A stretch of 64,000 nt of DNA from Rhodococcus sp. OK302 (GTDB lineage: Bacteria; Actinomycetota; Actinomycetes; Mycobacteriales; Mycobacteriaceae): the NCBI RefSeq assembly GCF_002245895.1, contig NZ_NPJZ01000002.1, forward strand, positions 1 through 64,000, given 5' to 3'. The position numbers were made by a program, and so were the translations under genes. Below, piece by piece: positions 38,117-47,563 of the stretch. Each line of letters starts with the position of its first letter. Within the stretch, counting starts at the first letter, position 1. The notes under the pieces are model-generated. The model was given only the letters and a program-made list of their open reading frames with translations. It had not been told where the DNA came from and did not search any database.

Positions 38117-38653
38117 TCACGTAGAAGGACAGTCGATGTCCTCAACCGGTAGGCGGAAGAGATCGCAGTCGACGCCCACATACACCCGCGTGTCCACATA
38201 CTCGAAGCGAACCTTCTCCAGCACACGCACGCTCGCGTGATTGCCCACCTCGACATGCGCACACAACCCGCACGACGACAATTCTGGTGCCGGATGTTCG
38301 AGATGCCAGTCCACCAACGCGCCGGCAATCTCCGTCGCGAAACCCCTGCCCCACTGGTCCCGGCGAAAGGCATACGCCAACTCACGGCAGCCATCGACCT
38401 CACCGAATCCTGCGCGGCCGATCATCTCGCCGTCGCGGTTCTCCACACGCCACTTCGTCCAGCCCCGGATCTGCTGCTCATCGAGATAACCGTCCAGTCG
38501 TGACCGCGCCTCCCCGTGGGTGTCAGGGCGGCCGTAACCGATGAATCGCATCGTGAGCGGGTCCGAATGCAGAGCGAGCAGGTCGTCGAAATCCTCTGGC
38601 AGCCACTGCGTCACCGTCAACCGGTCGGTACTCAGGATGGTTCGACGACTCAT
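38117..38653 (-). CDS. GNAT acetyltransferase (RimJ/RimL-like)
   Basis: This encodes 178 residues from ATG 38653 (AAGGAT 8 bases before). The fold markers are L-S-T-D-R-L-T-V at the start, Y-A-F-R-R-D-Q-W-G-R-G-F-A-T-E (acetyl-CoA loop) and N-H-A-S-V-R-V-L-E-K. Such enzymes acetylate protein N-termini, small amines or antibiotics; the substrate cannot be told. It is followed on the same strand, upstream, by a methyltransferase gene. Confidence 0.85.
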   Translation of the reverse strand: MSRRTILSTDRLTVTQWLPEDFDDLLALHSDPLTMRFIGYGRPDTHGEARSRLDGYLDEQQIRGWTKWRVENRDGEMIGRAGFGEVDGCRELAYAFRRDQWGRGFATEIAGALVDWHLEHPAPELSSCGLCAHVEVGNHASVRVLEKVRFEYVDTRVYVGVDCDLFRLPVEDIDCPST

Positions 38654-38718
38654 AGCCATCATCCTTGCAGTCAGTCGCGGCTTGAGTGCTCCGACCCAAA
38701 CCAGGGGACGTGTCATCG

Positions 38719-39417
38719 CTACAGGTCAAAGGATGAAACGACTTCATTCTCACTATTGAGGCGTGAGGCTAGACGGGATTCGGTGAAAACCACGGAGTAC
38801 CGCCAGAACAGCCGACGCCTGATACGGCAACCAGGAAGCTGCGCCTGCGCCGCACGCTTGATCTCTTCCAACGTCTCGGTCGGTGCGGCCGTGGGAGCTG
38901 TCATCTCGATGGGGAGCTTATCGGCAACCCTGCGGTGTTTGACGAAGCCGACAATCGGATTGAGGCCGAGAGCAAAAAGCGAGAACACTCGGTCCACGAT
39001 CGTGGCCTCTCGGTAGCAGCCCACGATGACCAAACACCCACCAGGACTGAGCATCCCCCGCAACCGCCCCAACGTCTCCTCCAACGGCAGATGATGAAGC
39101 ACCGCGACGAGCGTGATCGCATCGAAGCTCTCACCGCGACCAACATCTGCCAACGTCGAACACCGAATCCTCACGGCGACATGTGAAGAGAACCGTGCAG
39201 CCGCAATCTGCTCCGTCGCAGAGTCCGGTTCCACACCGGTGACAGAATCGAATCGCTGTGCCAAGCGGTCAAGCAGGTTGCCCGTTCCGCACCCGACATC
39301 GAGAGCACTCGAATGCGGCGCCCCGACCAGCTGCCGCAGCACCCACGGAATGTAGAAATCGTTGTGACTCCACGGATGCGCCTCATTGAAACTGTTCAAC
39401 CTGTCGATCACACCCAT
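38719..39417 (-). CDS. Class I SAM-dependent methyltransferase
   Basis: This encodes 232 residues. Motif I is A-L-D-V-G-C-G-T-G-N-L-L near residue 38, followed by G-V-E-P-D for ribose binding and the L-H-H-L-P-L post-II segment. It belongs to the UbiE/Methyltransf_11-like group. It reads in the same direction as the GNAT gene (65 bases apart after start choice) and may be co-transcribed. The target molecule is unknown. Confidence 0.85.
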   Translation of the reverse strand: MGVIDRLNSFNEAHPWSHNDFYIPWVLRQLVGAPHSSALDVGCGTGNLLDRLAQRFDSVTGVEPDSATEQIAAARFSSHVAVRIRCSTLADVGRGESFDAITLVAVLHHLPLEETLGRLRGMLSPGGCLVIVGCYREATIVDRVFSLFALGLNPIVGFVKHRRVADKLPIEMTAPTAAPTETLEEIKRAAQAQLPGCRIRRRLFWRYSVVFTESRLASRLNSENEVVSSFDL

Positions 39418-39582
39418 CGCCCGAGCCTACTGAGTCCACACACATCACATCCGTCGCCGACTCTCCTCAGCGTGTTTTGCCGAGCCCTGCGCGGACCGTA
39501 CCCCAACGCCGCAACACCCGCCCGTCTCCTCCACGCGAGAATCGAGTACAACAACCCGGACCAGACCTGGATGATCGTCACC

Positions 39583-40161
39583 ATGACTATTGAACTGATC
39601 GCTCCGAACGAGGCACTGCACCAGTCATGGTTGGACGCACGCACAGAGTGGGGTGGCCCTCACGCACACCAACCCGGTACCGCTCTGGGAATCGCCGAAC
39701 GACTCGGCTTGAATCTAGGAAAACCCGAAGACTTCAAACAATGGGTGCAAGAACTCAATGCACAACCTCACGGGCCGCAAACCCCTGACACGGTCCCAGC
39801 AACCAACTGGTGGATCACCCACGACGACAGATACCTCGGAGCCATCCAACTACGCCACAGCCTCAACGACTTCCTTGCCGACCTCGGTGGCCACATCGGC
39901 TACGGAATCAGACCTACAGAACGAAGGAAGGGCGTCGTGACCATAGCCCTACGGCAGGTTCTCGACCACGCAGCAACCGAAATCGGACTCGACGAAGTGC
40001 TGATCACATGCGACGACACCAACATTGGTTCACAGCGCACCATCGAAGCAGCGGGTGGGGTCCTCCACCACGTGCGCCACCCCGACAAATACTCCCACGA
40101 CCGAGGCTTCGAAGGAAAGACACTTCATTACTGGGTCCCGACAAACCCACCAACCAGCTGA
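39583..40161 (+). CDS. GNAT acetyltransferase
   Basis: This encodes 192 residues from ATG 39583 (39571 is also possible). G-Y-G-I-R-P-T-E-R-R-K-G-V is the acetyl-CoA binding loop, followed by N-I-G-S-Q-R-T-I-E-A-A-G-G, a classic GNAT C-terminal motif. It resembles general predicted acetyltransferases. The nearest gene is the divergent methyltransferase. Confidence 0.8.
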   Translation: MTIELIAPNEALHQSWLDARTEWGGPHAHQPGTALGIAERLGLNLGKPEDFKQWVQELNAQPHGPQTPDTVPATNWWITHDDRYLGAIQLRHSLNDFLADLGGHIGYGIRPTERRKGVVTIALRQVLDHAATEIGLDEVLITCDDTNIGSQRTIEAAGGVLHHVRHPDKYSHDRGFEGKTLHYWVPTNPPTS

Positions 40162-40198
40162 ACATCTGAACCCCAACCGCCCAACCGCACACACTCAC

Positions 40199-40503
40199 TT
40201 ATCCGCTCGGCGCCTGCGCCGAGACACCCGAAGCGACGACAACCATGTCAGCCGGCGCCGTCAGCATCTTGTCACCGACACGGAACTCGACGTACTCCTT
40301 GGTGATTCGCTGCACGGTCGCATTGCGATGGATGGTCACACCCACCTCTTTTGCATGCCGAACAGCAGTCCAGCGACGCGGCATAGCCATCGGCACACCC
40401 AACTGCCGGCCTCCCTCGACCAACGTCACGCTACGACCACGCTCAGCCAAGAACTCCGAAAGTTCCAGTCCGACAAGAGAACCACCGATGACGACGACGG
40501 CCC
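40199..40503 (-). pseudogene. C-terminal fragment of an FAD/NAD oxidoreductase
   Basis: It reads V-V-V-I-G-G-S-L-V-G-L-E-L-S-E-F-L, a nucleotide-binding fold, through to the conserved end V-V-V-A-S-G-V-S. This is the C-terminal domain of a 2,4-dienoyl-CoA reductase-like enzyme. The flavin reductase barrel upstream is absent. It is cut near 40503 beside short tandem repeats. Confidence 0.6.
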
Positions 40504-40560
40504 ATTTGACGAATCGCCGCGCGCACCACTGCACGCATCCATGACTGCTTTCCTGCTCGC

Positions 40561-40596
40561 ATCTATGCACGCATCTATGCACGCATGAATGCACGC
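40561..40596 (+). repeat. 12-bp tandem repeat, three units
   Basis: ATCTATGCACGC appears twice and ATGAATGCACGC once, directly next to the truncated oxidoreductase fragment. More degenerate GCACGCAT words flank it. Confidence 0.8.
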
Positions 40597-40858
40597 AACC
40601 CATGCATGCACTCGCCAGAAAGCAGCGAACAGCGATTCGACGAACAACGCAGCATCCGCGCACGAGAACGGGATATGTCATCACCCCAGCTCACAGGACG
40701 AAAACAAACCCACGCACTCCCCCACAAGCACGCTCCAAGTAGAAGCCCCGGTCAAAAACAGCTATCGGTGCGGCATCCAAAACTGGGCGAGGATCGCGAA
40801 TCTCACGTGCCGACTTCATCGAAGATCGTTCAGCGCGCGAGGCTGCAATAACTGACCG

Positions 40859-41307
40859 ATGAGAAACTTCCCCCGCGACCGCACCCGGATGCTTCTGCTC
40901 GCTACTGCGGTAATGATGGTTGTCGCGATCGCTGTGACGGGGCCCTGCGGTGGACGAAAACCATCGCCTTCACACAGACAGTGGTGATCGCAGTCGGTAT
41001 CGAATCGCCCGACGACGGATCGCTCAGTTTCACTGTCATCGATGTCGAAGCGTCACCCGCCCATCTGACGAAGACCGCTGAGCTGCTGACACGGGCGCAC
41101 GGCGGGAATTCCTCGGACTACGAATCGGATCTGACGATCACCTCGGCGACAGATGCAGCAAGGTTGGCAATGACAGCTCACGCCCACACACCCGACGCAG
41201 CTCAATCGTTGGCAACCGACGCTGCCGAAACGCTCAGTTCCTATCTCACGGAACTCAACTCGACGAATCCCCAAGGTTTCACCTTTACTGTCATCCCTGC
41301 CCGGTAG
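40859..41307 (+). pseudogene. Small exported or membrane-anchored protein, frameshifted
   Basis: ATG 40859 opens a basic head and hydrophobic segment (L-L-L-A-T-A-V-M-M-V-V-A-I-A-V) like a signal anchor. Near 40943 the likely continuation is in another frame (L-R-W-T-K-T-I-A-F-T-Q-T-V-V-I-A-V-G) and runs to 41307 through a ~110-residue hydrophilic domain. As written the first frame stops at 40987. The second part could start separately at GTG 40981. I recognise no family. Confidence 0.45.
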
Positions 41308-41783
41308 CGAGCTCGCCGCTGTTTTGTGGGTTCACTCTGCACGGGGTCCGTCTCGGGAAGCCGGACTTCACGTCGATGCGAAACCAGGGCGGCGTCTCCA
41401 TTCTTACGTTTCTCCGACGACTGGCCGACCCCTACTGAGGATGAAAGACTGACCTCGAAACCAACATGGCTACAACATAATTCGAGCCTCACCAAAAAAT
41501 ATCCATGCACAACCACTGAAATAATTACCCACCAACTGATCACCCAAAGTCACTGAAACACAACAATATTCAAAAACACTCGAAAATCAACTTCCACGCA
41601 CCCGCAGCACACGCCGAATCGACGAGCAGCAGCCTCTCCCGCACCTCGGCCGATGAGATCGTTCCGCATATGCGACCCATCGGACTTTGACTAAACGAGC
41701 ACGCCGGGCACCTCACGTGTGTCACCTTATGTACCTAGACGCCCACACTCCCGGACGTCTTCGAACAGGAGGACCACACCCCT
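41308..41783. other. Leader region of the second protease copy
   Basis: From ~41517 this repeats the sequence upstream of the intact protease (9117-9382). The first ~200 bases hold no gene that I can support. Confidence 0.6.
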
Positions 41784-42804
41784 ATGCTCCACCCACGAAA
41801 ATCGATCCTCGCGTCGCTCGCCTGCGCCGCGCTGATCGCCGCCGCCGGAACCTCGGCCGCGCAAGCCGCTCCGAGAGCCGACGACACCGTCACCGAGGCC
41901 GTCACCCAGGACACGGCCGAGGTGAAGGATGACACGGCCGTGACCGCAGACGCGCCGCGCGTCAGCGGACCGCCGACTACTGGACCCCGGAACGTATGCA
42001 GAACGCCCTCGTTCCGGTCCTGACCACGGACGCCTCGGGCACCGTCACGAAGACCATGCAGAGCCAGACAGACACTACCGCTTCGGACGGGGAGATCATC
42101 GACCTCCCCAATTCCCCGATTGCGGGCAGGATCGTCTACCGCGACCCGCACGGCGGCCCAAACGGAACGGGCATAGACGGGAGCTGCTCGGGCACCGTGG
42201 TCAACGCCCCCTCCAAGAGCCTGGTCATGACCGCCGCCCACTGCCTCAGGACCGGGGGCAAAAACGGAACCCCGGCTACTTTTTCACCGAAGTCTCATTC
42301 GTACCCGGCTACGGGGGCAACTTTCCAGGGGGGAACGTCAGCTTCGAGTGGTACGGAATGAAGGTCGCGCAACAGTGGAGCCGGTATGGCAACATTGAAA
42401 GGGACGTCGGCAGCCTGGTGGTGTACAAGTCGCACGGGGTCGCCCTCGAAGACTTCAGGGGCAAAGGCGCCACATTCGTTTTCAACCAGGGCGTGAACAC
42501 GCAAAGAGACATCGTCACCCAGGCATATCCCACAGACATCGGCAATGGCGCCCACCAGGTAGCCTGCCTTGCCACGACCGCGGCGGCCACAGGTTGGGCG
42601 GCCAACGGCATCGAAATAGACGGCTGCGACCTCCACCAGGGGGCCAATGGCAGCGGCTGGATCCTCGACTGGGACGAAAGCTACCAAGCGATAACCGGTG
42701 TGACCAGCAGCTGGCAAGACGACGGTAGTAACTTCTCGCCGTACTTCGACGACAACACCAACGTCCAGTACACGACAATGAGCACGGTGTATCCGCCCGC
42801 CTGA
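41784..42804 (+). pseudogene. Serine protease copy 2, frameshifted and with the active serine replaced
   Basis: The signal peptide is almost identical to copy 1. A first frameshift lies near 41955 and a second, a missing C in a CCCC run, near 42272, so three pieces in different frames cover the gene. T-A-A-H-C keeps the catalytic histidine, but the serine motif reads G-A-N-G-S (codon AAT instead of AGT). Even a repaired gene would therefore be inactive as a serine protease. The rest of the fold is well conserved. Confidence 0.9.
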
Positions 42805-43086
42805 CACCGCGCGTGTACGGGCTCGAACAGCAGCAGAACGGCGAGCGGCGACAGCGAGCCCCGAGGCTCGCACTATCGCCACTGGTCCCACCACAACAGC
42901 CTCGGCGCACACGGCCGCAGCGGGGCGCTGTCACATGATCGAGAATTTCAGCGGCGCAACTGATTTAGAGCACTAGAAGCACGCGACAGCTGGACTGTTC
43001 GCTCAGGTCGCGTCGGCGAGAGCAGCCCCAGCTTGTAGGAAACCAGCGGATCGATGTCACTCAATACGAAAGGCCCGCACCGTGAT
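42805..43086. other. Repeated downstream region of the protease locus
   Basis: This matches 10409-10690 and ends in the left half of the terminator hairpin, where the IS3 element is inserted. No gene. Confidence 0.7.
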
Positions 43087-43146
43087 TGAACTGCTCCCCG
43101 GAAGTTGGACTGAGAAATTCAGTGCCAACGTCCGAGGAGCAGTTCT

Positions 43147-43633
43147 ATGTATAAACGAAGTTCACTGACCGAAAATCAGCGAGCCAGCGGTAGCGTTGTT
43201 CGAGACCGGCGAGGGCTATCGCGGGGTCGCGAGGCAGCTGGGTGCCAATTGGTGGCCCGTCAAACAGTTGCACGAGAGGTGGAGGGTTCGCGGAAGTGGG
43301 GCGCTGGTGACGAAACGGGGCGGACAGCCGATCTCATTCGAGTTGAAACTTGATGTGGTGCAGCGTTCCCTTGCTGGCGAGACGAAGGTCGAGCTCGCCA
43401 AGGAATTCGGTTTGTCCTCGCCAAAAGCGATCGACGTGTGGTTGCGGAAATATCGCGACGAGGGCGAGGACGGCTTACGTTCTAAACGGAGAGGTCGCCC
43501 ACCGGGACCCGCCGAATCCGAGACCGGTCAGCGCAGTGAGTTGGAGCAGCTGCGAGCGGAGAACGAGCGATTGCGGGCGGAGGTCGCCTATCTGGGAAAA
43601 CTGCGTGCCTTGAGGGCACAGGAACGACGGTGA
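43147..43633 (+). pseudogene. IS3 first gene (helix-turn-helix protein), frameshifted early
   Basis: ATG 43147 begins Y-K-R-S-S-L-T-E-N-Q-R-A. An extra base near 43186 moves the frame, and the rest (F-E-T-G-E-G-Y-R-G-V-A-R-Q-L-G) continues to 43633. Two helix-turn-helix repeats and a final coiled coil (S-E-L-E-Q-L-R-A-E-N-E-R-L) are as expected for the DNA-binding OrfA of IS3 elements. Its end overlaps the start of the second gene by four bases. Confidence 0.8.
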
Positions 43634-44295
43634 AGGTTCGTGCCGTCGTCTCCCTCAAGGCTCAATACCGCCTCGACATGCTGCTCGAGGTTTCCGGGCT
43701 TGCCCGGTCGACATTCTTCTATCACCAAGCCCGGCTGAGCAATCCAGATTCGCATGCCGAACTGAAGACCGCGATCACAGCGGCGTTCGAAAGCAACCAC
43801 GGCCGCTACGGGCATCGCCGCATCCACCTTGTGCTGGTTCACGCAGGGTGGCAGGTAGCGAAGAAGACCGTGCTCAAGCTCATGCGTGCGCTCGGGCTGG
43901 TCTGTCGCGTGCGGCGGAAGAAGAAGTACAACTCCTACCGAACCGAGGTCGGCAAGGTCGCACCGAATGTGCTCGATCGCGACTTCTCCGCCAGCGCGCC
44001 GAATCAAAAGTGGGTCACCGATGTGACCGAATTCCGTGTCGGTGATCAGAAGCTGTATCTCTCGCCCGTGATGGACCTATTTGACCGACAGATCATCTCC
44101 TACTCGGTCGGCACGTCACCGAACCTGCAGCTGACCAACAGTTCCCTGCGCGCCGCGATCGCATCCCTCGGCGACGGGCAAACGCCAATGGTGCACTCGG
44201 ACCAGGGATTTCAATACCAGAACCTGTCCTGGCGGCGTCTGCTCGCCGATTCCGGTGCGACCCAGTCGATGTCGAGGAAGGGCAACTGCTTCGAC
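43630..44295 (+). pseudogene. IS3 transposase (OrfB), first part
   Basis: An rve-type DDE transposase read from GTG 43630. The first two catalytic aspartates are present (V-T-D-V-T-E-F and H-S-D-Q-G). The frame is broken at N-C-F-D by the IS110 insertion; the final part with the catalytic glutamate is 2.8 kb away at 47109. Confidence 0.88.
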
Positions 44296-44561
44296 TGTCA
44301 GTCTGTTTCTGCCGGTCTATGCGCGTAGATTCGGCAAAGTCCCAGCCAGAGCAGCTTGACTCTTGCTACGAGTGACCCCTCGGTGTCTTTGCGTTGATCT
44401 GTCAGCCCTCTGGTTGGGCGCACGGCACTGGCATCACGCCTGATCTGACTTGATAAGGAGCCTGGAGGTCGGTTTGCGAGCGTCCCCGTGACAGTCCTGT
44501 CGATCAGGCCTGATGCCAGTGAACCCATGGTAGATCGGATCGACGTACTGGAGGAATCGTC
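44296..44561 (+). ncRNA. Candidate bridge RNA region of the first IS110 element
   Basis: About 265 non-coding bases lie between the insertion point in IS3 and the IS110 recombinase start, on the same strand. In IS110 elements such as IS621 the left non-coding end encodes a structured bridge RNA that recognises target and donor DNA. Several short self-complementary words are visible (e.g. CATCACGCCTGATC against GATCAGGCCTGATG), but I have not folded it. Confidence 0.35.
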
Positions 44562-45635
44562 ATGTCCACCACAACTGTAGATATCGCGAAATCAGGCGAT
44601 GTTGTTGTCGGGATCGACACCCACAAATACGTTCACGTCGGTGCAGTATTCGACACCGCCGCCGGTTTGCTCTCGACCATCAGCGTCCCCGCCGACTCGG
44701 ACGGATTTGTCCAGTTACTCTCGTGGGCTGAGTCATTCGGTCATCCGATAGCTTTCGGCATCGAAGGGACCGGCTCCTACGGTGGTGCATTGACCTCGTT
44801 CGTCCGGCGTCGCGGCTACCGCGTCATCGAAGTTGCCCGACCGGATCGACGGATACGCCGACTGATCGGGAAATCTGACACGATCGACGCCCAGAATGCG
44901 GCGAAAGCAGTGATGGCCGGGTTCGCCACCGCCGAACCGAAAACCGCCGACGGAACTGTCGAGATGATTCGCCAACTCAAAGTCGCACACGACACAGCAG
45001 TCAAGGCTCGCGCCACGACAATGGTGACGCTGAAAGCGATGCTTGTGCATGCACCGGAAGCCTTGCGCTCCGAGACGGCAGGGAAGACGCAGATCATGCT
45101 GGCCCGCCACTGCGCAGCCCTGATCGTTGAGTACCTCAATTCACCCGAGGACAGCATCCGCGTCACGCTTGCAAGTCTGGCTCGTCGCTGGCTCACACTC
45201 GATCATGAGGCGGCGCAATTGCACGAGCATATCGAAGGATTGGTGAAAACTACTGCACCACAACTCGTTCAATCATACGGAATTGGTGCCGACACGGCAG
45301 CAGAGATCTTGATCGTGTTCGGTGACAACCCGGAGCGAATCAAGTCCGAAGCGGCGCTGGCCAAGCTTGCCGGGATCAGTCCGATTCCTGCGTCCTCAGG
45401 GACGACGACTGGGAAATACCGGATCAACCACGGCGGTCATCGGCAGCTCAATGCGGCCATCTATCGAACAGTCATCGTACGCATGCGGTTTCGCGAACCC
45501 ACCAAGATCTACGTCGCACGCCGCACCGCCGAAGGAAAGGCCAAAAGAGACATCATCCGCTGCCTGAAACGCTACGTCATCCGCGAGGTCTATCACCTCG
45601 TCAACAATCCCGTGACCAGTGCTGATGCGATTTGA
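44562..45635 (+). CDS. IS110-family recombinase/transposase, intact
   Basis: This encodes 357 residues. The N-terminal DEDD (RuvC-like) domain shows V-G-I-D-T-H-K, I-E-G-T-G-S-Y-G and K-S-D-T-I-D-A. The C-terminal domain contains L-A-G-I-S-P-I-P-A-S-S-G with the serine nucleophile, then R-Q-L-N-A-A-I. Everything needed for activity is in place. It lies within the IS3 transposase gene. Confidence 0.92.
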   Translation: MSTTTVDIAKSGDVVVGIDTHKYVHVGAVFDTAAGLLSTISVPADSDGFVQLLSWAESFGHPIAFGIEGTGSYGGALTSFVRRRGYRVIEVARPDRRIRRLIGKSDTIDAQNAAKAVMAGFATAEPKTADGTVEMIRQLKVAHDTAVKARATTMVTLKAMLVHAPEALRSETAGKTQIMLARHCAALIVEYLNSPEDSIRVTLASLARRWLTLDHEAAQLHEHIEGLVKTTAPQLVQSYGIGADTAAEILIVFGDNPERIKSEAALAKLAGISPIPASSGTTTGKYRINHGGHRQLNAAIYRTVIVRMRFREPTKIYVARRTAEGKAKRDIIRCLKRYVIREVYHLVNNPVTSADAI

Positions 45636-45656
45636 CAACTATAGGAGTGCCCTATG

Positions 45657-46895
45657 TCAAGCGGCCGAGAGTTTTCGGCTGGTGTGCACTTGCGGGCTGA
45701 AGGGGATTTCGTCGTGCCAGCAGCGCCAGATGATGCGGATCCAGGCGCGTGCGAGGATCCGAATGGCGTGAGGGTGCCGACATCCACGGGCGATCGCCCG
45801 TTGGTAGACCTGCATCGCCCACTCATCGCCGAGGCGGCTGCCGTTCGCGAAATCCATGACCGCCCCGCGGAGTTTCTTGTTACACGACCAGCGGAACACG
45901 GTTTGTTCATGTTTGCCCGATTGACGGGTCGAGGGTGAGGCTCCGGCGAGCGCCGCCAGGGCATCATCGGTAGGGAACCGTTCGCGACAGTCCCCGATCT
46001 CCGCCAAAAGGGTTGCCGCCCGGACCATTCCGGACCGCGGTAGGCTCGCGAATATCTTCTGGTCGGGATGTGCGTCGAAGAGTTTTCGGATCTGTGCCTC
46101 GATCCGAGCGATCTCTGCGGACAGCGTTTCGATGGTTGCGACCAAACCGATCGTAATCTCACCGCGAGCCTCTGCCTCGACTCCGTCGAGACCCGGCGCC
46201 GCGCGCTCTAAATGCCGATACAGCGTCTGCGCGGCGATACCACCGCTGTAACCGGCCGATCGGAGCCATCGATCCAGGCGTGCCGGCGAGAGCCACGCGG
46301 CTTTGGCTGCGGTGGGGAACCGGCGCAGGAAGGCCAGCGTGATCGGGCTGTCGGGACGGCTGAATAACCCGAGAGCCCCGGGGAATGCCAACTCGAGGTT
46401 CGCTCGGAGTTGGTTCATCACTTGCACTCGAGTCTCTACTAGGTCTTTGCGAGCTCGGCACATCGCCCGTAGCGCTTTGGTTTCCGGGTGATCCTCTCGT
46501 AGCGGCCGCCACCGGTGACCGTCAGTGCGTAGCGTGTCCGCGAGGACGTACGCGTCGAGACGATCATCCTTGTTGCCTGCCGATCCGTAACGGGTCCGTA
46601 AAGCTTTGATCTGACGCGACGGGACGACGAACACCGCGAGACCGGCATCGATCAGCACCTGGACGACAGGTCCGTCGCCGCGCTCGATCGCTACCTTGGC
46701 CACCCCGGCCTTGCGGAACCGGGACACCATTACACGCAGCGCCTGGCTATCGTGAGTGACGTCGAAATGCTCGATCACCCCGCCGTCGCCACCGAGGATG
46801 CACACCGCGTGAAGCTCAGCGGCCCAGTCGATTCCAGCTACCACACCTGATTCCTGCATACGCACCTTCTCCGTATAGTCGGGATGCTTCACCAA
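45657..46895 (-). CDS. Second IS110-family recombinase/transposase, intact
   Basis: This encodes 412 residues, oriented opposite to the first IS110 gene and from a different subgroup: A-G-I-D-W-A-A-E-L-H, I-E-R-G-D-G-P-V, N-K-D-D-R-L-D-A-Y, and a C-terminal L-A-G-A-S-P-S-T-R-Q-S-G-K serine segment. A later ATG at 46859 would remove 12 residues. The two genes are tail to tail with only ~21 bases between stops, so one IS110 probably inserted at the end of the other. Confidence 0.92.
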   Translation of the reverse strand: MVKHPDYTEKVRMQESGVVAGIDWAAELHAVCILGGDGGVIEHFDVTHDSQALRVMVSRFRKAGVAKVAIERGDGPVVQVLIDAGLAVFVVPSRQIKALRTRYGSAGNKDDRLDAYVLADTLRTDGHRWRPLREDHPETKALRAMCRARKDLVETRVQVMNQLRANLELAFPGALGLFSRPDSPITLAFLRRFPTAAKAAWLSPARLDRWLRSAGYSGGIAAQTLYRHLERAAPGLDGVEAEARGEITIGLVATIETLSAEIARIEAQIRKLFDAHPDQKIFASLPRSGMVRAATLLAEIGDCRERFPTDDALAALAGASPSTRQSGKHEQTVFRWSCNKKLRGAVMDFANGSRLGDEWAMQVYQRAIARGCRHPHAIRILARAWIRIIWRCWHDEIPFSPQVHTSRKLSAA

Positions 46896-47108
46896 GTGGA
46901 TGGCGTTGGTGCTGGTCGCTCACTGCAAGGCGCTCGAAGCGCATGGCCCTATCGCCAGTCTCAACGCCGGGTCCGCCGGGTCCTGCGGTACTCCTATTGG
47001 CCCTCGAAGGGCGAGCATCAATAGCAGTAGCCCAGCGGCTACCGGGTTCAGCACCAACCACCTTTCCAAAAAAGCAGCCGGCACGACCATGGTTGTTCAG
47101 TGAGCATC
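46896..47108 (-). ncRNA. Candidate bridge RNA region of the second IS110 element
   Basis: About 210 non-coding bases precede the second IS110 gene on its own strand, up to the IS3 junction. TACTCCTATTGGCC (46989-47002) mirrors TATAGGAGTGCC (45641-45652) at the other end of the gene, a possible subterminal repeat. No structure prediction was possible here. Confidence 0.3.
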
Positions 47109-47297
47109 AACGCTGTAATCGAGAATTTCTTCGGCCACCTCAAAGAGGAGGTCTTTCACCACGTCCGATATCTCAATATCGATGCGCTGGCTACGGCGCT
47201 GGACGAGTACATCCACTGGTACAACCACGAACGCATCTCCACAAAGCTCGAGGGCCTGAGCCCGGTGCAATACCGAACCCAGACCCTCGCCGCCTAG
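47109..47297 (+). pseudogene. IS3 transposase (OrfB), last part
   Basis: N-A-V-I-E-N-F-F-G-H-L-K-E-E continues exactly where the first part (N-C-F-D) stops, and supplies the third catalytic residue (the glutamate after V-I). It ends with the usual Y-N-H-E-R-I and P-V-Q-Y-R motifs shortly before the right end of the element. Confidence 0.88.
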
Positions 47298-47493
47298 ACT
47301 CCTATTTCGCCAGTCCAACTTCCGGGGACCAGTTCAGATCCGGTGCGGGCCCTTCTTTGTCCACTGATCGCGCTCGGTGTCAGGTGTCCGCGACAGGTCT
47401 CCTCCGTAGCGACGGGGCGGGTCGTCATCCCAGGTCAGCACGCCAAAAGCCCCCCACCACACGGTGAGAGGCATCTTTTCGGACTACACAGAA

Positions 47494-47528
47494 CAGGGAC
47501 CGGCCCGGTTGTTTCAGGCCGGTCCCTG
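47494..47528. terminator. Strong GC hairpin, 12-bp stem
   Basis: CAGGGACCGGCC (47494-47505) pairs perfectly with GGCCGGTCCCTG (47517-47528) across an 11-base loop. It lies 36 bases beyond the stop of the leftward helix-turn-helix gene and probably ends that transcript. Confidence 0.65.
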
Positions 47529-47563
47529 CTGCCTACCGATCTGGGCGGAGATGATTCGAACCT

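Larger units (their letters stand above)
43087..47336 (+). mobile_element. IS3-family element, itself split by two IS110 elements
   Basis: The ends are inverted repeats: TGAACTGCTCCCCGGAAGTT at 43087 and, on the minus strand from 47336, TGAACTGGTCCCCGGAAGTT. The target duplication is GAT (43084-43086 and 47337-47339), confirmed by the uninterrupted terminator loop TGATC at 10688-10692. Of the 4250 bases, about 1440 are IS3 and about 2810 (44296-47108) are the inserted IS110 pair. Relics of the same IS3 ends occur at 1255 and 38012. Confidence 0.9.

Noticed and set aside
40561..40596. CRISPR-like short repeats
   Set aside because: Direct 12-bp tandem units without spacers; no array or cas gene anywhere in the window.
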